Of a DNA stretch of 64,000 bases, positions 1 through 7,091 are shown piece by piece. The position numbers and the translations under genes were made by a program. The notes beneath the pieces were generated by a model that was not told where the DNA came from, did not search any database, and saw only the letters and a list, made by a program, of their open reading frames with translations. How positions within the stretch are numbered: position 1 is the first letter of the stretch; every line of letters begins with the position of its first letter. This DNA comes from Mucilaginibacter oryzae (GTDB lineage Bacteria; Bacteroidota; Bacteroidia; Sphingobacteriales; Sphingobacteriaceae): positions 1 through 64,000 of the forward strand of contig NZ_QGHA01000006.1 of the NCBI RefSeq assembly GCF_003148845.1, read 5' to 3'.

Positions 1-230
1 GGATGTACAATTATAATAATGAACGGACCCATAGCGGGAAATACTGCTTTGGTAAAACGCCCATGCAAACGCTCATCGACAGTATACCAATGGCACAGGA
101 AAAGTTATTGGAGAGGCTCGCCGATGACCAGATTCTTCAGAGCCCTCACAAAAAGGGCTCAGAAGAATCTGTGTCGATGCATTTACACGAGAAAAAACTA
201 TATTCACAAATCAAAGCTGACAACTTATAA
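1..230 (+). CDS. IS481-like transposase, C-terminal fragment (5' end outside window)
   Basis: The reading frame is open from the left edge and ends at a TAA at 228-230; the first Met in the window (position 3) is internal. The visible residues contain the N-E-R-T-H-S-G-K ... G-K-T-P-M-Q-T-L block that ends the DDE integrase core of IS481-type transposases, where a Tyr/Asn-rich stretch followed by G-x-TP is conserved. The catalytic Asp/Asp/Glu residues would lie upstream and cannot be seen. The tail (about residues 45-75) is charged and not conserved as far as I can tell. A strong hairpin (131-169) lies inside the coding sequence. Assignment to IS481 rather than IS3 rests on this C-terminal block only. 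Confidence 0.65.
   Translation, partial: MYNYNNERTHSGKYCFGKTPMQTLIDSIPMAQEKLLERLADDQILQSPHKKGSEESVSMHLHEKKLYSQIKADNL
131..169 (+). other. Strong hairpin inside the transposase coding sequence
   Basis: Positions 131-146 and 154-169 pair in 15 of 16 positions around a 7-base loop (single A-A mismatch). No T-run follows, so it is not a classical terminator; it could slow translation or protect the transposase from read-through transcription. Structure is read directly from the sequence; the role is inference. Confidence 0.5.
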
Positions 231-240
231 AAACACACAA

Positions 241-267
241 CTGTCAGATCAAATAGTGGCTATTACA
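241..267 (+). repeat. Probable right terminal inverted repeat of the insertion sequence
   Basis: Eleven bases after the transposase stop the sequence starts TGTCAGATCAAATAG, resembling IS481-type ends that carry TGTCA near the transposase 3' end. The matching left end lies outside the window, so the boundary is approximate and no target-site duplication can be shown. Confidence 0.35.
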
Positions 268-577
268 TCATCAGCAGATAGTGAAAAATGCTTACATTGG
301 TATAAAACAACCGAAGCTTGTTAACCTCTATCGGATCAAGACCCTCAAAGTTAACCTTAACCTGCAATAAACGCTCCTGTGTTGGTAAATGATGAAAACG
401 GCCACTAAGCTCATCCTGCCAGTTTTTAAAACTTACAGATAAAAATAATTGAACGGGTAATAGCCAAATGCCTAATATGCCAAAGGTAATAATCAGCGGC
501 AAGCGTATTCCCGGAACCAAAAGGTAGACCAAGGTAAAGGCAATTACTAGACCGATTTCAAAGAAAACCTTTCTCAT
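263..577 (-). CDS. Small two-helix membrane protein, unknown function, possibly truncated
   Basis: I do not recognise this protein. From the ATG at 577 it is 104 residues. Two hydrophobic segments (about residues 6-24 and 27-46) are joined by a short loop, followed by a hydrophilic tail of about 55 residues with several charged positions. It starts 3 bases after the stop of the tyrosine recombinase on the same strand, so the two are probably co-transcribed. A TTG two codons upstream (583) is an alternative start. The stop (263-265) falls inside the probable IS terminal repeat, so the last residues, including the terminal Met-Met, may have been created by the insertion. It may also be a non-coding remnant. 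Confidence 0.45.
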   Translation of the reverse strand: MRKVFFEIGLVIAFTLVYLLVPGIRLPLIITFGILGIWLLPVQLFLSVSFKNWQDELSGRFHHLPTQERLLQVKVNFEGLDPIEVNKLRLFYTNVSIFHYLLMM

Positions 578-579
578 AT

Positions 580-1656
580 TCAAAGTTTAGGAAATTTCAA
601 CATTTCGTTTCGTTTCTTCTCGTCAACGATTTTGGCGTAGATTTGGGTCATTTCAATTTTACTGTGCCCCAGCAATTCTTTCATAGTATATATGTCGATT
701 CCAAAAGTCAGGCCAATGGTTGCAAACGTGTGACGGGCAGCGTGGAAATGGAGATTTTTTTTCAGACCAGCTTCCAATGCCCAGAATTTTAAATAAACAT
801 TTACCACCTGACTCGTTGGCAAATCCCAAAACACTTTTTTATTTGTAGGATGCTTTATCACTTTTGTAATAATCTTTTTTGCTTCATCGGCCAATGGTAC
901 AGTAACAATTTTCTTTGTCGTTTTCGCCGGTCGAAATATCAACTGATCGTTAACAATTTCATCGTAATGCAACTTCTTGATATCCGAAAAACGCAAACCA
1001 GTAAAACAAGAAAATATAAAAGCTTCCCTGATCTGGCTGTTACCTCTTTTGGGAACGAAATTAGCTAAGGTTCTAACTTCCTCGATAGTGAGCGTGGTGC
1101 GCTCCGAGTCTTCCTCCTCAATAATCCTAAAATTAACAAATGGAGAAGTTTGAATAATCCCTTTAATTACTAGCTTATTGAAATGCTGCCTAAACACAGA
1201 CATGTAAGCATTAGTTGTATTTCTGCTAACCTGATTAAGAAGGTAACTCTGAAACTTATCTAAAAATTCTTCATCTACTTCCTGGAATAATACGGTTCGT
1301 TTGGGGCAATACTTTCCGAGATGAATGATCAAGCATTCCAGTTTATAGTTAAATTTCTTTGCAAGGCATTGGTCAAGATAGTCCTGCAAATAATAATTGA
1401 TTTTGGCAGGTTGCTTATAGCCATGCTCCGAGAAATTCAATTCGTCTTCCCTTTTATTACGCAGTGCTTTAATAATTTTCATCTTTTCTTTATCAGCCTC
1501 GCTAACACGGCTTGCTGCATCAGAATAGTCTTTATCTACATAAATCTTAAGAAACTCGTAGTTGCGTTTACTTTTACCCTCACCGGCATTGGAATAGACA
1601 TCCAAATAAGCACTAAATTTGCCTGTGCTTAGCTTTTTATATCTAATAGTTACCAT
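580..1656 (-). CDS. Tyrosine recombinase / phage-type integrase
   Basis: A 358-residue site-specific recombinase with the layout usual for Bacteroidota mobile elements: an Arm-like N-terminal domain (about 1-85), a SAM-like core-binding domain (about 90-185, including Q-S-Y-L-L-N-Q-V) and a C-terminal catalytic domain. The catalytic Arg is in F-T-G-L-R-F-S-D, the H-x-x-R box in H-A-A-R-H-T-F, the second His in L-L-G-H-S and the nucleophilic Tyr in T-Q-I-Y-A-K, so all active-site residues are present and the gene looks intact. It starts with ATG at 1656. It points away from hemW and into the accessory DNA at the left edge, as expected for an integrase at one end of an integrated element. The other end and the attachment site are outside the window. 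A GTTAC box overlaps the start codon and four more lie upstream, suggesting repression. Confidence 0.9.
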   Translation of the reverse strand: MVTIRYKKLSTGKFSAYLDVYSNAGEGKSKRNYEFLKIYVDKDYSDAASRVSEADKEKMKIIKALRNKREDELNFSEHGYKQPAKINYYLQDYLDQCLAKKFNYKLECLIIHLGKYCPKRTVLFQEVDEEFLDKFQSYLLNQVSRNTTNAYMSVFRQHFNKLVIKGIIQTSPFVNFRIIEEEDSERTTLTIEEVRTLANFVPKRGNSQIREAFIFSCFTGLRFSDIKKLHYDEIVNDQLIFRPAKTTKKIVTVPLADEAKKIITKVIKHPTNKKVFWDLPTSQVVNVYLKFWALEAGLKKNLHFHAARHTFATIGLTFGIDIYTMKELLGHSKIEMTQIYAKIVDEKKRNEMLKFPKL

Positions 1657-1679
1657 GACTTATCGATTAGCGTTTAATT

Positions 1680-1732
1680 GTTACTTTTGTTACTTATGAA
1701 ACCTAAATAGTAACGCTCGAGTAACAAAAATA
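1680..1732. promoter_or_regulatory. GTTAC-box array with facing -7 elements between integrase and hemW
   Basis: Four pentamers in a 46-base stretch form an inverted array: GTTAC at 1680-1684 and 1689-1693, GTAAC at 1710-1714 and 1721-1725. A fifth GTTAC (1649-1653) abuts the integrase start. Two perfect TAnnTTTG boxes lie in the array: TACTTTTG on the plus strand (1682-1689, towards hemW) and TATTTTTG on the minus strand (1725-1732, towards the integrase, leader about 65 nt). This is what an operator controlling the integrase promoter would look like; the binding protein is unknown. Confidence 0.45.
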
Positions 1733-1855
1733 ACATAAAATGGAATAAAAAACAAAAGATTAAGAAAGCTAACAAAGTGCTTTTTAATACTGATAATCAA
1801 AATATTGACATCATTAACCTATCCCATTCATTACGGGATTACATACTCTTAAAGC

Positions 1856-2977
1856 ATGGCCGGAATTTACATCCATATCCCTTTTTGCAAACAGGCTTGC
1901 CACTACTGCGATTTCCATTTCAGCACATCATTAAAATATAAAGATGAAATGCTGCAGGCTTTATTGCAGGAGATTAAACTGCAGAAAAGCTACCTGGATA
2001 ATGAAACTATCCAAACCATTTATTTTGGCGGCGGTACGCCATCCGTTTTAGAGGGGGATGAAATCAGCGGTATCATCGATGCTATTACTGATCTGCATAC
2101 AGTTTCATCCACTGCCGAAATTACTTTAGAGGCCAACCCCGACGACCTGAAGGCTGATAAAATCAAAGCTTTGCGGCAAACCCCCGTTAACCGGTTCAGC
2201 ATCGGCATCCAGTCGTTTTATGATGAGGACCTGATTTGGATGAACCGCGTACACCGGGGACAGGAGGCAGAAGCATCGGTAAAACGGGCGCAGGATGCCG
2301 GATTTGAAAACATTACCGCCGACCTGATTTATGGTTACCCCATGTTAAGTGATACCAAATGGAAATATAACCTCGATAAAATTTTTGATCTGGATATTCC
2401 GCATATATCCTCATACAGTATGACAGTTGAGCCGCAAACGGCCCTCGCCTCATTCATCAGGAAAAAGAAACAAGCCCCCTTAAACGAGCAGCAAAGCGCC
2501 GAACAGTTTATAGTACTGATGGATGCGATGCAGGCGCGTGGTTTTGAACACTATGAAATTTCCAATTTTTGCAAGCCCGGACACTATTCCCAGCATAATT
2601 CCAATTACTGGAAGGGGGCTAAATACCTGGGCATAGGCCCATCGGCACACTCCTATAATGGTGACACCCGTGCATGGAATATCGCTAACAATGCCAAATA
2701 TATCCAGTCAATCGAAAAAAACAACATCCCCGCCGAAGCCGAGGTACTGACGGAAGAAAACCGGCTGAACGAATATATCATGACCTCGCTGCGCACTATC
2801 TGGGGCCTTGATCTTGATCACCTGAACCAGATTGCCAAAGGCACCGCCGACCAGCTATTAAAAGAAGCTGCCGATTTTTTTGACCGGGAATGGATTATCC
2901 GTAAAGAAAATACTATTTACCTTACCAACCGGGGTAAACTATACGCCGACCATATCGCCGCCGAACTGTTTTTCTAA
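1856..2977 (+). CDS. hemW: Radical SAM heme chaperone HemW-like protein
   Basis: This 373-residue protein belongs to the HemN/HemW radical SAM family. Close to the N-terminus, Cys11, Cys15 and Cys18 form the C-x3-C-x2-C motif that binds the 4Fe-4S cluster. The G-G-G-T-P-S box follows at about residue 58 and E-A-N-P-D at about 93, both SAM-binding elements. The short N-terminus before the Cys motif and the C-terminal HemN_C domain fit HemW (heme insertion into respiratory enzymes) better than true coproporphyrinogen III dehydrogenase HemN, which is about 450 residues with an extra Cys. It would be a cytoplasmic or membrane-associated protein and would fit the heme-rich respiratory cluster further right. 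The gene starts with ATG at 1856 and looks intact. Confidence 0.88.
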   Translation: MAGIYIHIPFCKQACHYCDFHFSTSLKYKDEMLQALLQEIKLQKSYLDNETIQTIYFGGGTPSVLEGDEISGIIDAITDLHTVSSTAEITLEANPDDLKADKIKALRQTPVNRFSIGIQSFYDEDLIWMNRVHRGQEAEASVKRAQDAGFENITADLIYGYPMLSDTKWKYNLDKIFDLDIPHISSYSMTVEPQTALASFIRKKKQAPLNEQQSAEQFIVLMDAMQARGFEHYEISNFCKPGHYSQHNSNYWKGAKYLGIGPSAHSYNGDTRAWNIANNAKYIQSIEKNNIPAEAEVLTEENRLNEYIMTSLRTIWGLDLDHLNQIAKGTADQLLKEAADFFDREWIIRKENTIYLTNRGKLYADHIAAELFF

Positions 2978-3078
2978 ACCTTTGCTGTTTTTTTGCAGTC
3001 AGTACTTTGTTACAAAGCAAAATGGTTTTAAAAACTGTTTATCTTTAAATAATCGTACTATATTTATAACCTGCAATT

Positions 3079-3627
3079 ATGAAAAAACTGCAAATCGTCA
3101 TCGCATTATTATTGGTAACTTATCTCGCGGCGCCAAAAGTTTTCGCACAAAAAACCGTGGGCGGTGCGGTAATGTCGCCAGCTAAAAATATTGTACAAAA
3201 TGCTTCCGGCTCAACAGACCATACTACGCTGGTAAATGCCATTAAAGCCGCCGGGTTGACCCCTACCTTATCCGGTGCCGGGCCTTACACTGTTTTTGCC
3301 CCTACAAACGAAGCCTTTTCGCAATTGCCTGCCGGTACAATTGATAACCTTATGAAACCGGCCAGCAAGGCAAGCCTGATTAAGCTACTCACCTACCATG
3401 TAGTACCGGGTAAATTAACCTCGGCCGATTTGCTGACCAGGGTAAAAGAAGGTAAGGGCAAACTGGAGTTAAATACCTTAAGCGGCGGTACCATCACCGT
3501 AATGTCGCAGGGAACAAAGCTTTACCTGGTTGATGAAAAAGGCGGCAAATCATTGATTACCATAGCCGATGTGGCACAAAGCAACGGCATAATCCATGTA
3601 GTTAATTCGGTGCTTAAACCCAATTAA
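3079..3627 (+). CDS. Secreted fasciclin-domain protein
   Basis: The 182-residue product has an N-terminal signal peptide (about 1-23, ending near V-F-A-Q) followed by one FAS1 domain (about 38-180). Recognisable FAS1 elements are F-A-P-T-N-E-A-F (H1 motif), a central Y-H-V-V-P-G, and the final N-G-I-I-H-V-V-N-S-V-L-K-P block. FAS1 domains act in cell adhesion or surface binding; no lipobox is visible, so it is probably periplasmic or released. It stands alone on the plus strand, with 100 bases from hemW. A weak long-range stem (3645-3652 with 3711-3718) follows it. Confidence 0.88.
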   Translation: MKKLQIVIALLLVTYLAAPKVFAQKTVGGAVMSPAKNIVQNASGSTDHTTLVNAIKAAGLTPTLSGAGPYTVFAPTNEAFSQLPAGTIDNLMKPASKASLIKLLTYHVVPGKLTSADLLTRVKEGKGKLELNTLSGGTITVMSQGTKLYLVDEKGGKSLITIADVAQSNGIIHVVNSVLKPN

Positions 3628-3821
3628 GTTGGCGGCAGTTAAATGGATGCAGCGGCAGCTGTAATATTATTAGTTCACAGTAAATAGTTTAGCGCTGAAG
3701 TTAGCCCATGCTGCATCCTTTTATCTTATTTATACGTGTCGCTACCGCTACCGCCACTAAGAATAACTGTCAGTTGATTTTCAAAATCCCTTAAATAGTT
3801 TACATATTTTTTACAAAGAAT

Positions 3822-3829
3822 TAATTTTG
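3822..3829 (+). promoter_or_regulatory. Promoter -7 element for the first JmjC-like gene
   Basis: TAATTTTG is a perfect match to the Bacteroidota -7 consensus TAnnTTTG. It ends 19 bases before the ATG at 3849, which predicts a leader of about 10-15 nt. The -33 region is only loosely TTTA-like. Confidence 0.5.
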
Positions 3830-3848
3830 CTCATTAATTAACGTAAAA

Positions 3849-4727
3849 ATGAGTATAACCCTCACACCAATTGATAGTGTAGATTATATAAGCAAAGAAG
3901 ACTTTGTTAACAATTATCTGAATCCGCGTAAACCGCTGATTATCCGCAAGGCTACCGAAACCTGGCCCGCTCTACAAAAATGGACTTTCGATTACCTGAA
4001 AGAAACCGTTGGTGATATTACTGTTCCCTTATATAACAGCGCCAAAGCCGATCCTTCCAAGGCTATCAACGCGGCTTCGGGCGAGATGAAGTTTGGCGAT
4101 TATATCGACCTGATCCGGAGAGAGCCTACCGATTTAAGGATCTTTTTATTCGACCCCATAAAACATGCCCCTAAGCTGCTGGATGATTACCGCTCACCAT
4201 CTGATTTAATGGGCGGCTTTTTGGATAAATACCCCAACATGTTTTTCGGGGGTTCCGGCTCAGTTACTTTTTTACATTACGATATCGACCTGGCCCACAT
4301 TTTCCATACTCATTTTAATGGCCGCAAGCATGTGATGCTGTTTGACCAAAAGTGGACTGAGCGCCTGTACTGTATTCCCTTTGCCACCTACGCACTGGAA
4401 GATTATGATATCGCCAACCCCGATTTTAAAAAATTCCCGGCGCTTGACGGAATTGAAGGCCAGGAGGCGATACTTGAACACGGCGATACCCTGTTTATGC
4501 CTACCGGTTACTGGCACTGGATGAAATACCTGACCGGATCTTTTTCAATATCATTACGCGCCTGGGATAAATCATGGGCTATTAAAGCTAAAAGCCTTTA
4601 CAACCTCACCTTGCAGCGCAAGTTTGATAACCTGATGAAAGCAAGGTTTAAAAAAGACTATATGGACTGGAAAGAAAACCTGGCTATAAAACGCGCCAAC
4701 AAAGCCCTTGCGGCAGGCAAACCTTAA
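3849..4727 (+). CDS. JmjC/cupin-8 family putative Fe(II)/2-oxoglutarate hydroxylase, copy 1
   Basis: A 292-residue cupin-8 (JmjC-like) protein. The facial triad is visible: His143 and Asp145 in L-H-Y-D, and the distal His223 in Y-W-H-W. A likely 2-oxoglutarate-binding Lys is in G-R-K-H (about 159). Family members, such as FIH-like hydroxylases, hydroxylate protein side chains or tRNA using Fe(II), O2 and 2-oxoglutarate in the cytoplasm; the substrate here is unknown. There is no signal peptide or membrane segment. The C-terminal 50 residues are helical and Lys-rich, as in dimerising members. The next gene (4856-5737) is a clear paralogue, so the locus is a tandem duplication. The 128-base gap gives room for a separate promoter. 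Confidence 0.82.
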   Translation: MSITLTPIDSVDYISKEDFVNNYLNPRKPLIIRKATETWPALQKWTFDYLKETVGDITVPLYNSAKADPSKAINAASGEMKFGDYIDLIRREPTDLRIFLFDPIKHAPKLLDDYRSPSDLMGGFLDKYPNMFFGGSGSVTFLHYDIDLAHIFHTHFNGRKHVMLFDQKWTERLYCIPFATYALEDYDIANPDFKKFPALDGIEGQEAILEHGDTLFMPTGYWHWMKYLTGSFSISLRAWDKSWAIKAKSLYNLTLQRKFDNLMKARFKKDYMDWKENLAIKRANKALAAGKP

Positions 4728-4855
4728 TATTATACATTAGTTGATACTACTTTGGCGTTTATTTCGTTATTTTGAATGCTTTTAAATAAGTAAGAAACAT
4801 TGTTGTAACTTTATTTTAAAATAAGCATAACCCCCTAAGTAACAAAAACTATATT

Positions 4856-5737
4856 ATGTGCTTCATTCTTAACCCGATCGATACGGTTGAAAATATTTCT
4901 CCCGAAGATTTTAAGAAGAATTATTTAGACCCACGTCGCCCGCTGGTTATTAAAGGGCTTACCAAAAGCTGGCCTGCCCGCGAAAAATGGACACCCGAGT
5001 ATTTAAAACAAGTGGTTGGTAATAAAGTGGTGCCGCTGTATGATAATTCAAAAGCCGATCCGTCAAAACCGATCAACTCCCGGGCATCAGAAATGCCTTT
5101 TGATGAGTATATCGATCTGATCCGCAGCCAGCCAACCGAACTGAGGATTTTTTTCTTCAATATATTTAAACAGGCCCCCCAGCTTTTAGATGATATCGTT
5201 TTGCCTAAAGATTTAATGGGCGGCTTTTTAGAAAGCATGCCGGCCATGTTTTTCGGCGGATCAAACTCGGTAACTTTTTTACATTACGATATTGACCTTC
5301 CGCATATTTTCCACACCCACTTTGGCGGCCGTAAACATGTGATTTTGTTTGAAAATAAATGGAAACGCCGTTTATACTGCATCCCTAACGCTACTTACGC
5401 CCTGGAGGACTATGATGTATTAAACCCCGACGTTAAAAAGTTCCCGGCCCTGGATGGGGTTGAAGGTATTGAAGTATTCCTTGAACATGGCGATACCCTG
5501 TTTATGCCAACCGGCTATTGGCACTGGATGAAATACATTGATGGCTCATACTCACTGAGCCTGCGCGCCTGGGACGCGAGCCTAACCCGTAAGGCGGCAA
5601 GCGTGTACAACCTGGCCGTTAAAGGCGGGGTTGACAGTGCGTTAAAAATGCTATTTAAGGAAAGGTATGCCAAATTCCGCGAAGAGCTGGCTATAAAATG
5701 GGCCAATAAAGAACTGGCTGAAGGAAAGCCTTTTTAA
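4856..5737 (+). CDS. JmjC/cupin-8 family putative Fe(II)/2-oxoglutarate hydroxylase, copy 2
   Basis: A 293-residue paralogue of the preceding gene, collinear without gaps through the metal site: His143, Asp145 and His223 fall at the same positions. Blocks such as F-F-G-G-S and H-G-D-T-L-F-M-P-T-G-Y-W-H-W-M-K-Y are identical, while the region facing the substrate entrance (about 100-120) and the C-terminal helices have diverged. Both copies keep all metal ligands, so neither looks like a pseudogene; the pair has probably split substrates. The C-terminal segment contains an insertion relative to copy 1 around residue 255. An intrinsic terminator follows directly. Confidence 0.82.
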   Translation: MCFILNPIDTVENISPEDFKKNYLDPRRPLVIKGLTKSWPAREKWTPEYLKQVVGNKVVPLYDNSKADPSKPINSRASEMPFDEYIDLIRSQPTELRIFFFNIFKQAPQLLDDIVLPKDLMGGFLESMPAMFFGGSNSVTFLHYDIDLPHIFHTHFGGRKHVILFENKWKRRLYCIPNATYALEDYDVLNPDVKKFPALDGVEGIEVFLEHGDTLFMPTGYWHWMKYIDGSYSLSLRAWDASLTRKAASVYNLAVKGGVDSALKMLFKERYAKFREELAIKWANKELAEGKPF

Positions 5738-5762
5738 TATAGCTTAAAGTTTTAAACCGTTT

Positions 5763-5802
5763 AAAAAAACAGCGATTGGTTTACCAATCGCTGTTCTTTT
5801 TA
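5763..5802. terminator. Bidirectional intrinsic terminator
   Basis: A perfect 12-bp stem (5769-5780 with 5783-5794) is flanked by an A-run on the left and a T-rich run on the right. It therefore works for the plus-strand JmjC genes and for the converging minus-strand gene ending at 5878. Confidence 0.85.
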
Positions 5803-5877
5803 TCCCCGTATCGCCGCTGCGTAAGTCCGCTTTTTGATCAACAACTCCAGTGAGGTGAGTACTCGCAAACCTAAACT

Positions 5878-6354
5878 TTATACTTGATAATAGCTCCTAA
5901 CCGCCTGGGGTAACAGGTGCGCGTACAGGGAAGGTTCCTGCCTGATGCGCTCGGCCGCTACGGGCACCACTTTGCAGGGTTCTTCGTAAATAACGCTTTC
6001 GCAATCTAAAAAACGGCCCATATAAGCCCCGTATGATTCTGATGCAAATATCACATCAATATGCGGCAACTGCTTTTTGAGATAGCTGGCCCACAACCTC
6101 GACATGTTTTCGACCGATACGGTTGCTTCGGGTAACATCGCCTCTTCGTAGTTTAACAATACCGGCTTAACTCGGTCGTTATCCGCATAAGTTTGTTTAA
6201 GCCATTCAAGCCTCGCGTTGCCGGGTACCGGCTCATCATCGGTTGCACCAACTAATACCACCAATTCGTCGCAATGCTCAAGGGCATAACCAATCAGGGC
6301 CATATGCCCCATATGCAGCGGCAAAAACTTCCCAATTACCAAACCTCGTTTCAT
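5878..6354 (-). CDS. NadR-like nucleotidyltransferase (adenylyltransferase domain only)
   Basis: 158 residues with the nucleotidyltransferase fold signature at the N-terminus: G-K-F-L-P-L-H-M-G-H, with the catalytic H-x-G-H at about residues 14-17. The E-S-Y-G box (about 105) and a C-terminal A-E-R-I-R-Q-E-P stretch match the ISxTxIR region that contacts the nucleotide. This resembles the NMN adenylyltransferase half of NadR, which makes NAD from nicotinamide mononucleotide. The C-terminal ribosylnicotinamide kinase domain found in full NadR is absent, and the protein stops at a natural-looking end. The substrate could be another nucleotide. A perfect -7 box ends only 4 bases before the ATG. 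Confidence 0.72.
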   Translation of the reverse strand: MKRGLVIGKFLPLHMGHMALIGYALEHCDELVVLVGATDDEPVPGNARLEWLKQTYADNDRVKPVLLNYEEAMLPEATVSVENMSRLWASYLKKQLPHIDVIFASESYGAYMGRFLDCESVIYEEPCKVVPVAAERIRQEPSLYAHLLPQAVRSYYQV

Positions 6355-6358
6355 GCCG

Positions 6359-6366
6359 CAAAATTA
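6359..6366 (-). promoter_or_regulatory. -7 element abutting the NadR-like start codon
   Basis: On the minus strand TAATTTTG matches TAnnTTTG perfectly and is separated from the ATG by only 4 bases (CGGC). Transcription would start at or next to the start codon, implying a leaderless mRNA. No clear -33 box is present, so this is tentative. Confidence 0.4.
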
Positions 6367-6416
6367 AACAAATTTACAATTCTACCCTCTGCTACCTTAT
6401 AGCAATCACTAATCCG

Positions 6417-6836
6417 CTAAGAAGTATGATCGCAAACTATTTTCCACTTACCGTTAATCTTCCTGAACCACAGGGTAAAATAACCTCCCGGGGTATCCTT
6501 TTCGCGGTCGAGTTTCCACCCGCCTAAAACAAAAGCGTTTTTAGGGTCGAGCAATTTTACCTGGATAATAGTGAAAGTGAGTTGCCCCATGGCTGCCTTA
6601 TCGGGATACGATTTTTTATAATGATCGAGCGTTGTTTGCCAGCCGTAGGTCGGGGCTTCCTTGCCAACAAATAGCAATGAGTCTGATTTCCAGTACCCTT
6701 GCATAAAATCGTCGATATCGCCGCGGTTCCAGGCCAACTGCTGGGTATGGAGAACCTTGAGGATGGCCTGTTTATCCTGCGCGAAACAGCAAACCGACAT
6801 AGTTAGGAGAATAGTGCTTAGGATTAGTTTTTTCAT
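6417..6836 (-). CDS. Secreted NTF2-like (SnoaL/DUF4440) protein
   Basis: 139 residues beginning with a signal peptide (about 1-19, ending C-F-A-Q). The mature part has the NTF2-like pattern of DUF4440: an N-terminal helix with Q-L-A-W-N-R-G-D, then F-M-Q-G-Y-W and a cone-shaped sheet ending in F-T-L-W-F-R-K-I-N-G-K-W-K-I-V-C-D-H. Such proteins bind or convert small molecules or act as steroid-isomerase-like folds; no catalytic role can be assigned. It precedes the NadR-like gene by 62 bases on the same strand, but that gene appears to have its own -7 box. Confidence 0.8.
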   Translation of the reverse strand: MKKLILSTILLTMSVCCFAQDKQAILKVLHTQQLAWNRGDIDDFMQGYWKSDSLLFVGKEAPTYGWQTTLDHYKKSYPDKAAMGQLTFTIIQVKLLDPKNAFVLGGWKLDREKDTPGGYFTLWFRKINGKWKIVCDHTS

Positions 6837-7049
6837 AATGATTAGTTGTCTGAACTTAGTTTAAGGCATTATCCGAATTAACAGAATAAAAACAACAAAT
6901 ACTACTAATCATCCAATTCATTTAATGGGGATTTTAGTATTGAAAAAGCACATCTAAAAAAATCAGTGAAATCAAAAAAGGCGTTAAAATCTTCCAAAAA
7001 GAAAAGGCATCGAAATCAAGCTTATCATCAGCAATCAATGGTTCTTTAC

Positions 7050-7057
7050 TATATTTG
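7050..7057 (+). promoter_or_regulatory. Promoter -7 element for the sugar kinase
   Basis: TATATTTG is a perfect TAnnTTTG match located 34 bases before the ATG at 7092, giving a leader of about 30 nt. The rest of the 6837-7049 spacer is AT-rich and shows nothing else I can identify. Confidence 0.5.
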
Positions 7058-7091
7058 ATTTTCATCCTCATCAAAAAAACAAACAGTAAAT

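Noticed and set aside
1657..1855. A tRNA-based attachment site next to the integrase.
   Set aside because: No cloverleaf or CCA-type 3' end can be seen; hemW follows directly.
3645..3718. Long-range stem after the fasciclin gene as a structured RNA or terminator.
   Set aside because: Only 8 paired bases with a 58-base loop and a short T-run; too weak to call.
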